Below are positions 31,601-44,672 of a stretch of DNA of 64,000 nt, one piece after another (within the stretch, counting starts at the first letter, position 1; each line of letters begins with the position of its first letter). This stretch comes from Bolinopsis microptera. Its lineage: Eukaryota > Ctenophora > Tentaculata > Lobata > Bolinopsidae. The position numbers and the translations under genes are program-made. Under the pieces are notes generated by a model. It made no database searches. It saw only the letters and a list, made by a program, of their open reading frames with translations, and was not told where the DNA came from. The stretch spans positions 15,728,962-15,792,961 of the forward strand of contig NC_087074.1 in assembly GCF_026151205.1 (NCBI RefSeq). The letters run 5' to 3'.

Positions 31601-34600
31601 ACACCAATACCATATCACCTATTTTGTCAACTAAATCACTATTCTTGGGGAATTATACAACATAGAAGGAAGACTGCGGCTGTCAGAGTGAAGTTTTCCA
31701 AAACAAACTTGTCCCCATTTTTCCATCATGGCTCTAGGAATCTTTTTAGACCCTCTATCGTTATTAACACATATCTGCAGCGTTATTCTACCCAAATCAA
31801 ACATTCCTGGCATTTTGGTATAAGTCAATAATCGCAATTTAGAAAACCTTCATTCTGACAGCCGTATTAAGTAGTACACTTTTAAATTTTATATATTGGG
31901 CTGTGAGGTATTTCTAGGGCCTATGTTAGCTGTGTGTATGAACTAATTGACAAGTATGACCTTTTACACACTACAACTTTTTCCAATGCTGGCCCCCAAT
32001 TACTGCACTAGGCCCCCAATTATATTTATTGCATGTTATTGTCAACTTCAACTTGAAGAACAATCCATGGTTACAAGCTCTCTCTCTCATAACTGCTTGA
32101 AATCTCATTAAACTATTATATAAAAAAATAAGTATAAAGAATAAGAAAAAGGAACGGGAATGAAGCCAATACCAGAAGTGAAACCCCACCAAAGAATAAT
32201 TGATCCTTAGGTAGACCTGGTGAAATAAAGTAACTGAACTGTAAGTATAAGAAAAGACGGAAGGAATAAAGGAGAGAGGAAATAATGTTATGTGAACATC
32301 ATCAGCAGATGACTTGGCACACCGGTTTCGGGGGTTTAATACCTGTACCGGTTTAATGTGCCAAGACCCCCTAGCAATCACTCGTCAGTGATCACCTGTC
32401 CACGTTAAATGTGATGTCAAGGATGTCGCTGACATTAAGTATACTGTATTTGTACAGAATACTAGGTCGGTCTTTCAGAAGTTTTCTGAATTTACTTTTC
32501 AGGAGTCTGTCATTATAACATCTTGAAAGAAGTGTCCTATAAAGGGTGTTGGTAGAACACAGAAAAGAATCAAGGTCAGAGATAATGGAAGAGTAACGAA
32601 GGACCTGACCGTAAAAAACATTATAACCAACAGAAGAGGAAATATTACTGTTAGGAAAGGTGTACATGACCACAGGAAAGTTGAAGTCATCAAGTTTGTT
32701 GTAAAGCTTGGTTGCGACGTGTCCGGAGTTATTCATCGAGATGTTGATGTCGAAATAGTTTACGGACTTATTGTCGTCACCACTCCTCTCCATAAGCAGG
32801 TCAGGTGGATAAATGGACCTGATTAGGTTAGAGAAATACAAATAGTTCATGGTGTTGAGGTCGTCGACATATCTGCAGTTTCTTGAGAGGAGCTTCGCGA
32901 GACCGAACTTCTTTTCTTTGATGTGTCATGTAGTTTTCTTAGGCGTGTCATGTAGTTGAATTCACACTTCCCTAGCGAAAGATCAGCGAACTGGCTACTA
33001 GAATTCCCTCCCATGGGAATGCCTTTCGTTTGCCTTAAAATCTGATCCCCAAAACAAACAAAAGTGTTAAACAGAATAAATGTAATAGCTGTTTTGAGGT
33101 TATCAGCAGAAAAACATAAGTATCCGTTATATTCCTTTTTAGAGAAAACATTGTTGTTCTTATACAGAGAAACACAAATAAATTTATTCGTATTACTAAA
33201 GAGGAGATCTATTAGCTCGAAAAGCAGTGACTGTACAACCTGAAGGTCTAGATTGGTATACAGAGTGGTTAAGTCGTATACCTGCATATTAAAAATCTCT
33301 AGTCTAGGCAGCCTTTCCAGGAACTGTTTAGAGCTGTTAATGCTCCAGTCGCAGTTAATTCCAGTATTGTTGTAGATAGAGTTGCAGTATTTGGAAAAGT
33401 ATTATTTTAAAACTTTTAAAGCTTTGTTGACTACAACTGATATCTGCTTAGTGGTACATTTACTGGCCCCAGCTATAAATCTAGACTTATAAGGATTCTT
33501 GTGAAGTTTAGGAATCCAAAAGATTCTCGGTAGACAAAGGTTGTCCTCAGAAACACGAATATTAAAGTTATCTTTAATGAAGTTCACATGTTCCTGAATA
33601 ATATCATCCTCTACAGAGTTAACCGGATGATAAGTAGAATTTCTACGACACTCTAGAGAAGTGAGATCGTAGCCAAGTTCGTTGAGAAGGGTTAAAAGAT
33701 AAAACTTCTTGCAGACAAAAACATAATTATTTGAAGCTTTATCTACGGAGCAAATAATAAAAGAAGAAGAAAGACTGTCGAGATAAGATTTAACATCATC
33801 CCTTTGTAGAATGGAATTGTAGGGAGTGAAGTTATTAGGGGAGGAGGAGAGGAAGTTAAGGCGATTGGTGAAGATCCGGGAGACCTTATCTTTCCAATCC
33901 TGGAATTCCAAACATGAAAGTCCATGTTTCCTAGCCATACGGGTGGCGAAGTTGGCTGAACACTCGTTGAGGCTCTCCAAGATTTGCTCAGGAGGAACAG
34001 ACACAGGTTCCCTAAATTTGGTACCGTAACTCATGATGCCTCTTAAATCCTCGTGCTCAATGAAAGCAAGGTCACCGGTGATGATGTGGCCTCGAGGCTG
34101 ATAGCAATAAGGGTTACTGGAACAGGGCCAATCACCTTCCAAGATGGAGGAAATAGTAGTATTATCAAGTGATTTAAGGGGTTTAAGGAATCTATTATAA
34201 TTATAAATAGCTTACGCCCAACAGGAATATCGTACTTATAGTAAACTTTTAAGGGAAGGAAAGGCGTAAGGTTTGGAGGGAGAAGAGTCAAAATCCTAGA
34301 ATCACGAATGACTGATTCTATTCGGAGTTTATCAAAAACTTGATTTTGGGCATATTAAACAGGTTTGGATATACTAAAAACACAAATAAACACATTATTT
34401 TATGTATCGGTTGTTTCTGATGTTTTTGATCAACTTTTTTTTGAATGCAGAATATCATCATTCTGACAGCCGCCATACCATCATTCTGACAGCCGTTTGA
34501 ATTTTCTGTTTTAATTTGTTACGCATGTTTATTGAGGGTTTTTTAGGGTATGAATGCATTCTTTTAGGGTTGTTTGATATACCAGTACCAGGTCTTATAG

Positions 34601-37600
34601 GGATAACTTTAACAACAAGATCACATAAAACTGCCTCATATTTATGCAATGTCAAAATTTGAAAGTGTATTTCCAAATATTTCAGTAATAAATCATTTTT
34701 AGCCTTTCTTTCAGTGATGTAAGTGTTTATTCGTGTTTTTAGTATATGCAAACCTGTTTAATATGCCCAAAATAAAGTTTCTAACAACGTAATTTGATTT
34801 TTGATAAAAACTTCATTCTGACAGCCGCATCATTCTGACAGCCTTACACCCGTATCATGAAACATGGAGAAAAGTGGTTTTCAGAAAAACTTTGAAAAAT
34901 GTTGACTTAGAAAATTTTCGGTCCGAGTCATTCTTGATACCTACCTCCCGTATCAAGAGCTCCCGCTTCCGAGCTCGTGTTGCAAAGGGGAGGCCTGCCT
35001 TCCGAGATCGCATTACCTCGAGTCCAAAATTGTGTATCGAGGGGAAGGTGTGGACTTCGAAAAACTGAAAAAATATTTTCGGCAAATAATGAACAGGGTA
35101 GCATGAAACGTGCAGAAAAGCGTTTTTCAGAAAAACTTTGAAAAATTTTGACTTAGAAATTTACCCCTCGGTACACAATTTTGGACTCTAGGCTTCCCCC
35201 TGGTAATGCGATCTCGGAAGGCAGGCCTCCCCTTTGCAACACGAGCTCGGAATCGGGAGCTCTCGATACGAGAGGTACGTATCGAGAATGACTCGGGCCG
35301 AAAATTTTCTAAGTCAAAATTTTTCAAAGTTTTTCTAAAAACCACTTTTCTCCACGTTTCATGCTACCCTCTTCATTATTAGCCGAAAATATTTTTTTGG
35401 TTTTTCGGTTTATCAAAGTCTGCACCTACCCCTCGATACACAAATTTGGACTCGAGGCTTCCCCTGGTAATGCGATCTCGGAAGGCAGGCCTCCCCTTTG
35501 CAGTGCGAGCTTGTTTCGACTTTCGAGGATGTAGGTCTCACTTCTCAGTGCCTATTACTCTCCCCTATTATTACTCACTCCTGCTGTAGCCTGTAGAAAA
35601 AACTTTACACTAGGCCAGGCTTGAGTAATTATGAGTTTGCCTGAAGTGTGCCTCTACTAACCTAGTATAAGCATCTAGTAGCCTACTATGAGCTTTCATA
35701 AGCTTGTTACGCCCCTAGTAAGCGTAAATAAACATGTTAGGATGTCCAATTTAGGTGTTAAATGGTGTTAAAGATGAAATTTCGAAGACAAAATTCATGG
35801 CATAAAATGGAGAAAATGGAGAATTACTCATGGGTTTTTCCATTTTCTCCATAGAAAAAGTCTCCATTTTATGCCATTTTATGCCATTGGCCCCCCCCCC
35901 CCCCCCCCCCCCCCACTTGCATATTCGAGCACATCATATAAACCACAGCTGATTTTACCACTAGCATGAATTACCAGGTTTCATCCCGGAAAGTTAGCGG
36001 TATGATTGAGGTGTGCATCAGCGCTGTGCGGGAGAAGGAGCGTGAGTTGGTTAGTGATCTGGAGAAGAAGAAACGCCAGAACACTGAGATCATCAACTCT
36101 CAGGTAGGGACAATATTCAACAAATAAGGAGAACTTTTCAATTCTATTTCGGGGTCCTTTATCAGCAAATAAGGGGATCTTGATGTAGAAATAAAATATT
36201 CCAATTCTTCATATCTTTCGCTTTTTTACCAGCATTCTCTCTATCGCTTTGTCTAATATTAGTCGTGTCGAGCTTATTTACATTTTTCTCTGTGATGAAC
36301 ACCATCCTCTCCCAGAAAGAGTTATTGGAAGGAGAACTGTCATCAATGCAGACTGGTCGGGAGTTTGTAGAGCGGGCCTTCATTGGTAGCGAGGTCGAAG
36401 TACGTTAAACCCTGAATTGTTTTATGACAATCCGAAATCACGTGTCATTACTCCATAATCATAAATATAATAACAAGATGTCCCTATTTCAATATCCAAC
36501 TAGTCCACTCTTTACCAGGTGCTGTGTCTGGAACCCCAAATAGTCGCTAAGATGGACGAACTCATCTCAGGGGACTGTCCCACTATAAACTCTGAAGTGG
36601 ACCGTATCGGCTTCACTCCCAGGTCTCAGCCACTCTTCATCTCATATAGTTTATGACCATCAGTGTTATTGTGCCCAGGGTTGCATTCAAACGGAATCTA
36701 CAGCTGGTAATCGTTATAAAGTATCGTGCCCATCATACTATCATAGGGAATTCCTCGTAACATCTATTTTTCAGCGGACATGACCACATCTTGAAAGCAA
36801 TCGAAGTGCTCGGAAAGGTGGGACCTCCTAAACCAGATCGTGGTCCCAGAATGGTTAGTTTTTAGTAGTAGTAATAAACTATAATGATATGTTTCTCAGC
36901 CTTCTAACTTTACTTTTTCGATCTATTTATCATCAAACTGGCATGGTCATCAAACTGGCATGGTCTGTATTTCGAGTACTTTTTACATTTGATTAAATTC
37001 ACATCGTTCCCTGCTCACACTTCTCACTTCTGATTGTATTTATGCATCATAATAATAGGTAGTTGACGATAACGGAGATCTGGTTCTCTTGGATAACAAG
37101 GGAAACGTTATCCGAGGGGAGACGAAGGAGTTACTCAGACTGCTTAAACAGAACATCATCGAGGAAGAGTTGAGAGTGGATGAGGAGGAAAGGAAGAGAT
37201 TACAAGAGGAAGGTAGGTCATCTCTCTGTCTGTCTGACTGTCTGTTGTCTGCTTCTGCTGTTAACTCTATCAATGTAAAGGTCACAAAAATCCGAGCAAT
37301 TTAGTGGTCGCTGTTGAGCGGTGACGTCATCAACCACGGATGTGGGATTGGTGACGTCACTGGTGATTACTTGGATCTGTCTGTCTGTCTGTTTGTCCGT
37401 TAACATGTGTTCAATTCTTTGACATGATCTGAGTTTACTATCATAAGTATAGGAAACGTACTATGCCTATTTGCCTACTCAGGTACTTTGGAAATATTTA
37501 CGAAAATGTCATAATGAGTTAATTCGGTTTTAATTTCTTTTGTTTCTAAAGATCTCTCAGACTTTCTCTCCTACAATCTCCCCTCTTTCATTTCTAATAA

Positions 37601-40600
37601 CTCGATCTAGCGCATTAACCATCTCTAATGCTTTTCGAGGTAACAAAGTTGTTATTTATGTTTTTATGTCTATCTGTCCAGACTCCAGTATAGATAACAC
37701 TGTATTTAACCCTTAACTAATTAGTACTTTAGTATGAGAGTGAACCTAATATTTAAATTTGTTTGATATTCAAAGTATTTTAGAGGATGCAAGATTGGCT
37801 ATATTGAGAGAAGACGGTATGAATAATAGCAGGGACCACAATTTTATAAGCTCTCATTTTTCATACATTTTTAATACAAATTCCTAGAGCTATTCCTTAA
37901 TAAAATAGTTCAATTAAGCCATTTCTCCAAGGAGAGCACTCACTCAAGCTATTTTTAATAAAATTTATTAACTCCCGCTATTTTTATCAAAAATTATACT
38001 TCAAGCTATCTTTTAAATGAAAATTTTTCTTTCAAGCATTTGGTTTATGAAATTTGTCCTTTCAAGCTATTTTTGAACAAAAATTTCTTTCAAGCCTTTG
38101 ATTTATAGAAATAATTCTTTCAAGCTTTTTATTTAATAAAATTATTCTTTCAAGCTATTTTTTAACAAAAATTTCTTTCAAGCCTTTGAATTATGAAAAT
38201 TATTCTTTCAAGCTATTTTTAACAAACATTTCTTTCAAGCCTTTGATTTATAGAAATAATTCTTTCAAGCTATTTTGTAACAAAAATTATTCTTTCAAGC
38301 TATTTTGTAACAAAAATTTCTTTCAAGCCTTTGAATTATGAAAATTATTCTTTCAAGCTATTTTTTAACAAAAATTTCTTTCAAGCCTTTGAATTATGAA
38401 AATAATTCTTTCAAGCCTTTTGTTTAATAAAATTATTCTCTTGAGATATTTTCTCTGAGTACCTGTCTCCCAGTAGCTTCACACTATGTACTAATAATAA
38501 TAATATAATATCAATTTAAAATGTTTTGTTTGTCTAAACGTATGTTTTCCCGTCTGTTTCCCTATTTATTGGTCCTTGCTTTTTAGCCTGAATAACACGG
38601 CAAAATAACCTTTTTGTGCAACCACAATTAGTTGCGCAATAGTTTTGATAAAACATTATTTTACTTTTAGAGGAAGCAAGATTGGCTGCATTGAAGGAAG
38701 AGGGTATGAATAATAGCAGGATCACAATTTTACAAGCTCTTTATATTTCATACACATTACATCAGTTTTATGGAAAACAAAATCAAAATCTCTGCATAGT
38801 GCATGATGGCTGATGAGCTAAAAAACTCAAAGATGTCAATTAGCTTTTCAAGAATTTACAACCACTTTTGTTAGCATAAAGCAAACACTCGACAGCAGCA
38901 GGATCTGCCCCTGACTGTTTATTGAATATACTGACAGTCGCACATGTTCTTCAAAAATATTGCTGATTTCACTAAAAACAATAAGAAAATTCGTACTTTG
39001 CATGAAAACCAAGCCTTTAAAGCGATGACATGGTCTCACGAAACTGAAGGATAAATTCTGATAAATTTATGCTCTCTGCTCTGAGCTCTCTGTAAAGTGT
39101 AATCTACAACATGCAAACTTACAAAGCATATAGAGCAAACGCATACTTTCTACAGATCACCCTTTTAATACGCCTTTGATACCGAAGATAAACTTATAGC
39201 ACTCAATTCTCCCCCTCATCAAACATGACCTTTTCTCAATGAAGAATGCACATCTGGTTCAATGAACTTGGTAAATCTGTACATTTCTAAAGTTCTTCTT
39301 CGCGCATTAGAGTTAGACTCGTTTTAGAACTATTGGTCATTTTATGACTATTATATTCTTATCACAGCCCATCTTTCTCTCTTATTAAACCGCTTACCTT
39401 ACAACTGGTGCCTTTTCACCCTTCTAGCCAGTATCTTTAGATAACAGTGCATCTGCTTCTTAACTAACTAACTAATTAACTAACTTAACCTTCTAACTAA
39501 CTAATTAACAAGCTCAGCTTTTCGTGCAATTTATTGGCTCAGTAGCTGTCTGGACCACGTTTAAGTTAATAGCAAATTTGTTTGATATTCAAAGTATTTT
39601 AGACGATGAAAGATTGGCTGCATTGAAAGAAGAGGGTATGAATAATAGCAGGGACCACAATTTTATAAGCTCCCATTTTTAATACAAATTCCTAGAACTA
39701 TTTCTTAATAAAATAGTTTAATTAAGCCATTTCTCAAAAGAGATTATTCACTCAAGCTATCTTTTGATAAAAGTTATTCCCACGAGCATTTATTTACATG
39801 AAAACAAGCCATATTTTGATAGGAATAAACAATAATTTATTGAGCCATTACTTTACCAAATAATTCCTCCAAGCCATTTCTAGATGGAAATAATTCATTC
39901 AAGCCAATTTTAATAAAATCACTCACTTTTAAGCCATTTATTTAACAAATAATATCTTTTTGAAATCATTGCAATGATTCACCAAAGCTATTTTTAATAC
40001 AATCAATCACTTTTAAGCCATTTCTTTAAGAAAATAATCCTCTCTACTCTCAAGCCAAACAAAATCAAAATCGCTGCATGAATATAATCGCTGCATGATG
40101 ATCGATAAACCTACTTTCATAATAAACTTAAAATCACAGTTTCACTGATACACCTCAGGTTCTTTATAATTCTAATAATTCTTGTGAACTGATTGTGTAA
40201 TACTGATTGCAAACGGTAAGAATGTTCCCATACATAGACAAAAGCAAAGATGTACGTTATTTGAAATCCATGCTTCTAGTTTGCAATGATTTATCTGGAT
40301 GATTCACGGCATGTAAACTTACAAAGCATATAAAGCAAACGCATACTTTCTACTCTAACGCAAATAATACTATAAAATAAACCACCTTTATTACCAAAAC
40401 TAGCACTAACGGTTTAAATAAGGATTGCGAGTTTATCAGAGTAAGTTAGATCTGTACGTTAATTTTAAAGACGCTTTATTTTATATCAATGAGATGTCAC
40501 TCTTGGCAATATTTATAGTTAGTTAAGTAGCATAACTCGATATGTACTTGACTCTTATTCTTAGCACTCTGACCTTGAAACTTTGCACAATCGTAGAAGC

Positions 40601-43600
40601 TGATTTCTTACTAACTACTCTTATCTTCTTTTCATGTATTTCAGAACGGAAAAGGGCCGAGGAAGGTATATTTACTTACAAAGCATCTTTGAGTGGGCAC
40701 ATGAAGCAATTATTTGTTTAAATATTAAATTAAATTAGTTGTTTGATCACTTGGTTATACTGTTATAGTAGTTGAAGTTAGCGTTTGAGATTGTCCTGGT
40801 TCCTCGATTGAATTACGAAAGTGAAAAATAGAATCGCAAACACTGACTTGTAGTTATACACTAATTGATCTAGTTAAATTTAAACTTCGTTTGTTAAAAT
40901 TTATAGCCAGCCAGGTAAGTGCTCCATGTGCCCATCTCACGTCTTCAACTAAAAACAGCATTCTTTCACTCTCTTTCTCTTTCACAAACATTAGAAACTT
41001 AACCAAAAATGGGGGGAAAAAATACCCAAAAACTCTTAACTTGAGAAAGTTGAACATCCTGGATTTATTTCGTTTAACTGATAACATTTCCCTGCCAGCT
41101 GCTCGACTCAAAGCCCTGGAACCGCCCAGGACCCCGACCCCTCTTCCACCACGTGACTTCACCGTTCCAATCAACTTTAGCAGGACCTTCGGCAGTCAGG
41201 TAAACCCAGAGTAGTTTACCATCTGCTGTCTCGACAAGTTAACTAGCCGTTTTGTTTCAACTTTTAAACACCGCTCAGTGCTTATTAGTTAATACATGCA
41301 CCAATCATATAATAAGTCATGTGAATTCATGAATTGTGAAGGTACAATATTTAAGCAATTCCTGATACCATTACCATGTAGTAGAGCTCATACGCGACCC
41401 TTTAATAATTTACGTAATCCGTGTCAGAATTTCTCAGAAATTTCAGAGATTATAGATATGGGTATCTGGGAAAGTCCCTGAACTTTTGATTCAACTATCC
41501 TGGAACCTTGGACTGCTGCCAAGAACAAGATGTTATCCCCAGTTCTAATCATTCCGTGAAACTATTTCCCAGATAGTTCGTATTAATTCCAGACTGACGT
41601 TTTAGCCTAACATAGCTATATCTTTATAATATAGATGATTATATAACCACGGAACTAATGAAAAACGGAAAATTCATATCCGCAATTATAAGTCAGCAGT
41701 TTACCGGTTGAGACTGAGCTAAGCGAGGACGATGGGGATACCATAAATAAAATATAATAAAAATCTGCGACAATTATATTGAACGAACCAACTTCAGGGT
41801 AACGAGACAGGCATGTACAGCGGTCCGGTGGGCATGTGTATTACAGACAAGAACTACATTGCTATTTGTGACGTCCACAACAACCGGATACAGGTACATT
41901 CTTCAGATCACATCTATCCTGGCCCTGGAGAAGAGTTTGTTTTAGAGGGTCACTCTCGGGTTCTAAGATCGAGACCAGTGGACTGTTAATTGGATACAGA
42001 ATGCAGATTTGTTTAATAATTGGAACTGGAAAACTATGCTCTTTAAACATATAATCTAATATTCTGTATGCCTATGAAATAAGGTCCATCATCGTTATTT
42101 CAGGTAGTCAAACCAGATGGAACGTACGTGCTCGGATTTGGAGTAACAGGTATAATGCAGATTATATGTTGGTTTTATATTATCATTCCTGATGTAGTTA
42201 ATGTTCATTCGGCAGCTCAACTTGATCTACGTCTTATTGCTGTTCATTTTTTAAAGGGGAATTTTTTTCCATAATCCGATTATTCCGGATATACTTGGAC
42301 CCATCAAAGGGCGTATCCTACAATCACTTTGTTCCCCTAACTCCACGCTCTGTGTATCATATTATTTTACTTAGAGATCTAATAGTCCACCACATAACAG
42401 GCACAGCAGTGGGAGAGTTGAACGGTCCCAACGACATCTGCATGTTCAACAACAGAAACTTCATCATAGCAGACACTTACAACGACAGGTTAATACCGGC
42501 TTACATCTTCCACTGTATCAATTAGTCAATCGTGGTTTTATTTCAAATATTTCAATTTGAAAGACTGCTATTCAAATAACTTTGATTAAAAGTATTTAAA
42601 ATCAAATACATTCATTCAGATTACTGTTGTTCACATAGCTGATGTTACCGTTTAGCTAACCATGGGTCTGGTTTCAGGATCCAGCTGTTCGCCCCGACAG
42701 GAAGATTTATCAGAACTATCGGGCAGAAAGCACGCAGACGAGCTATCTTCAATATCCCTGGCTGTAAGTTTATCTTGTCCCACGTCGTGACCCTCATCTC
42801 GTGACCCTCATCGTCATCTCATTTAATACTCGTGCGCGGCGACCCTACAATATGAGGCAAAGTTTATAAATTCCTGTACTACTTACTGCAGAGTGTCACC
42901 CATATTAGCTAAATAAATTAATTTAATATAAGCTTACTTGTAGATTTGTGGATTGAAAATTCGTGTGACGTGTGTTGATTACACAGTTCTACAAGTTACG
43001 ATAATCCAACTAACTATATTACGTATGACAATTAAATTAATTTCAGCGCAAAAGAAACCAGATGCGATGGAAGGAATATTCGAAAAACCATTCGGTGTTT
43101 GCGTTAATTCTAAACTCCAGATTTTAGTATCTGATATGGGAAATCACAGGTAACTCCCGCATTGATACTTATAGTTTTCAAATGCCCCATACTCGTTTAT
43201 TCGCGAGATTTAACTTGTGTACTGATTATGTTTGCCACCTGGACTGAAAAGTCAATAACTCGCTCATCTTCCTCTGCAGAATACAAGTTTTCGAAAGGAA
43301 TGGTGACTTCTGCAGGCAGATAGGAGTGCGGGGTGATGACCCTGGACAGCTAATGTACCCTTACGGTATTGCTGTCGACTCACTGGACAACATATACGTC
43401 TGTGATCTAGGTACAGTTACTATCAGTTTGATGCATTTATAACTCGTGAAGCTAAAAGCCATCTGTTGATCGAATGTTTATTATTTACTAACTTGATCCA
43501 ATACCACACTTGATTAAGATAAACTTTTAAAACCAAAACACAGACCTGTTAGCGCCCCGAGATTATTGAAAACAAAGAAACGTATTCTTGGAGTTGTGTA

Positions 43601-44206
43601 GTTGTACTGAAACTACAGTGAGACATCATCTTCGGGAGCTAGAATTCAAACTAGGTCTGCTGCATTTCAATAATCATACATGTTAAATGTAGATACAGCA
43701 GTAAGTAATTCCTGGATCATATCAGGTAACCACAGAGTACAGAAGTACAACTCAGAAGGTCGGTTTTTGAAGCAGATAGGGCACGGCAAGGGTGAGAGTG
43801 ACGGGTGTTTCATGCAGCCTCGCTCCGTAGCTGTGGACATTAAGACAGGATGCGTGTCTATAGTCGATACTGCGCTCCATAGAGTACAGGTTTATATCCT
43901 TATCTTCTATTACATCTGAAATGCTGTCGTAATTATCTTTCATGTTAGTGACTTTAGCGTACTTTACTATTTAAAGGTCATTTTATACTGTGTATATGGT
44001 TACATTGAACGTTAAAAAACGTTTTATGAACACGAAACATAAACGGAAGTACACAGGTGTTCACCAGCGAGGGACAGTTCCTCAACAAGTTTGGTTCCCG
44101 AGGCAACTACGAGAACAAATTCAGCAGTCCCTGTGGCATAACCACCAACTTCGACGGAGAAATCTTCGTTTCAGACTTCAGAAACAACAGAATTCACGTT
44201 TTGTAA
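28690..44206 (+). CDS. TRIM-NHL protein (RING, B-boxes, coiled coil, NHL propeller)
   Basis: 23 exons beginning at 28690, 29090, 29456, 29944, 30151, 30485, 30750, 35978, 36316, 36519, 36775, 37059, 37784, 38671, 39603, 40645, 41099, 41798, 42104, 42401, 42678, 43047 and continuing with 43280, 43726 and 44057 (25 if all three mini-exons are used); stop TAA at 44204-44206. Total 2508 nt, 835 codons. The RING is ITCNPCGKVF, ILPCLHTSCERC and VTCPICRKE. B-box 1 is LPCIGCTE with CIECDENYCQDH. B-box 2 is YCTTHNNKPLEIFC with DCNRAICTLC. Coiled-coil exons follow, then six NHL blades (for example ICDVHNNRIQ, IADTYNDR, VSDMGNHR, VCDLGNHRVQ, IVDTALHRVQ, VSDFRNNRIHVL). The family acts as E3 ligases and RNA-binding repressors. 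No filamin-like domain was seen. It is unusual in having serial 33-nt exons. Confidence 0.9.
31317..34852. mobile_element. TIR element with repeated CATTCTGACAGCCG motif, nested
   Basis: Begins CGGGTGTAAGGCTGTCAGA and ends with its reverse complement, with TA on both sides (31315-31316 and 34853-34854). The motif GCTGTCAGAATGAAG recurs at 31325, 31506 and 31676 and, inverted, at 31845, 34451, 34476, 34806 and 34828. It lies inside the foldback element and itself contains the Penelope-like element. The TA duplication suggests a Tc1/mariner-type mobiliser. No transposase gene was found. Confidence 0.72.
32392..34300 (-). pseudogene. Penelope-like element reverse transcriptase, nearly intact
   Basis: Minus-strand frames join as one protein: 34142 to 33402, then in the same frame after one TAA to about 32900, then a frame switch to 32850-32392. 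Motifs in order are FWIPKLHKNPYKSRFI, YDLTTLYTNL, QTKGIPMGGNSSSQFADLSL and YVDDLNTMN (about 32860). These are the fingers and palm of Penelope-type reverse transcriptases. No GIY-YIG endonuclease is recognisable after the palm; the frame ends in FNVDR. It could be an endonuclease-lacking type or be truncated. One stop and one frameshift separate it from an intact frame. Confidence 0.8.
34856..35365. repeat. Large inverted repeat inside the foldback element
   Basis: 34856-35060 and 35150-35365 are inverted copies of about 200 bp with few mismatches, sharing AGGCCTGCCTTCCGAGATCG and TTTTCAGAAAAACTTTGAAA. A third partial copy follows at 35395-35530. The two mirrored open frames here (plus and minus) are the same sequence read twice and are not genes. 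Confidence 0.9.
37741..39660 (+). repeat. Tandem duplication of a 33-nt coding mini-exon with its introns
   Basis: Mini-exons 37784-37816, 38671-38703 and 39603-39635 each encode an ExARLAALKEEG-type 11-residue block in the same phase. The flanking introns repeat too: GTATTTTAG precedes the first and third, and GTATGAATAATAGCAGG follows all three. Each addition keeps the reading frame and lengthens the charged helix by 11 residues. Confidence 0.88.
37935..38440 (+). repeat. TTCTTTCAAGC intronic minisatellite
   Basis: About 55-60 bp units alternating TTCTTTCAAGCTATTTTTTAA and TTCTTTCAAGCCTTTGAATT, roughly eight copies, in the intron after the first mini-exon. A weaker array of AAGCCATTT units follows the third mini-exon (39720-40060). 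Confidence 0.9.
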
Positions 44207-44672
44207 AATGTTTTAAATTAGAACAATGGGGACAATGAGGACAATGAGGACAATCATCTCATTGGTTTTACTGAAATAGTTTGAGTCTCTTACTTATACT
44301 TTTAACTGTATCCAGATACACTGATACAGGTTGAAGCATTTAATTTTAAGTGAACACTTCACTTTCCCAACACATTTTAGGCTGCTTTGTTTTGCGCCAT
44401 GTTTTTATTCAGCCACTTCGAATAACAGTCTAGTTACTTCTACACCACTAATTCATTGTCTACTGTTATACACAAAGTACATAAAATTATTATCATTAAC
44501 GACATAATATTACTGAACATCTCTGAAAAGTCTCCAGGTCCAACCATAACAACCACACAGATAGCACATACCTGAAACTTAGAAACTGCAGCACGAGCTT
44601 GTTTCGTGTTTTCAGACAATTTTTGTTTATGTTACCTTGCACCTATTTAAAAGTTTAGACGTTTCTTGGAAC
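44207..44672. other. Intergenic gap between TRIM-NHL and TRPM
   Basis: Only 466 bp separate the TRIM-NHL stop from the TRPM start codon, on the same strand. GGACAATGA is repeated three times at 44224-44250. The region must hold the 3' end signals of one gene and the 5' region of the next; no clear poly-A signal or TATA was assigned. Confidence 0.4.

Larger units (their letters stand above)
31103..35914. mobile_element. Foldback element with poly-G tips in TRIM-NHL intron 7
   Basis: The left tip is a G-run then CCAATGGCATAAA; the right tip is TTTATGCCATTGG-like sequence then a C-run. The two are inverted copies. An exact 8-bp duplication ACTTGCAT flanks them (31095-31102 and 35915-35922). Inside each end is a small hairpin-like unit around GGAGAAAATGGAGAATTACTC. 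The interior arms at 34856-35530 are inverted repeats. The size (4.8 kb) is due to an inner element. It encodes no transposase of its own that I can see; the superfamily is undecided (8 bp fits hAT or MULE). Confidence 0.8.

Noticed and set aside
34874-35345. Two similar open frames on opposite strands, apparently a repeated gene
   Set aside because: They are the two arms of one inverted repeat inside the foldback element, read in mirror image.
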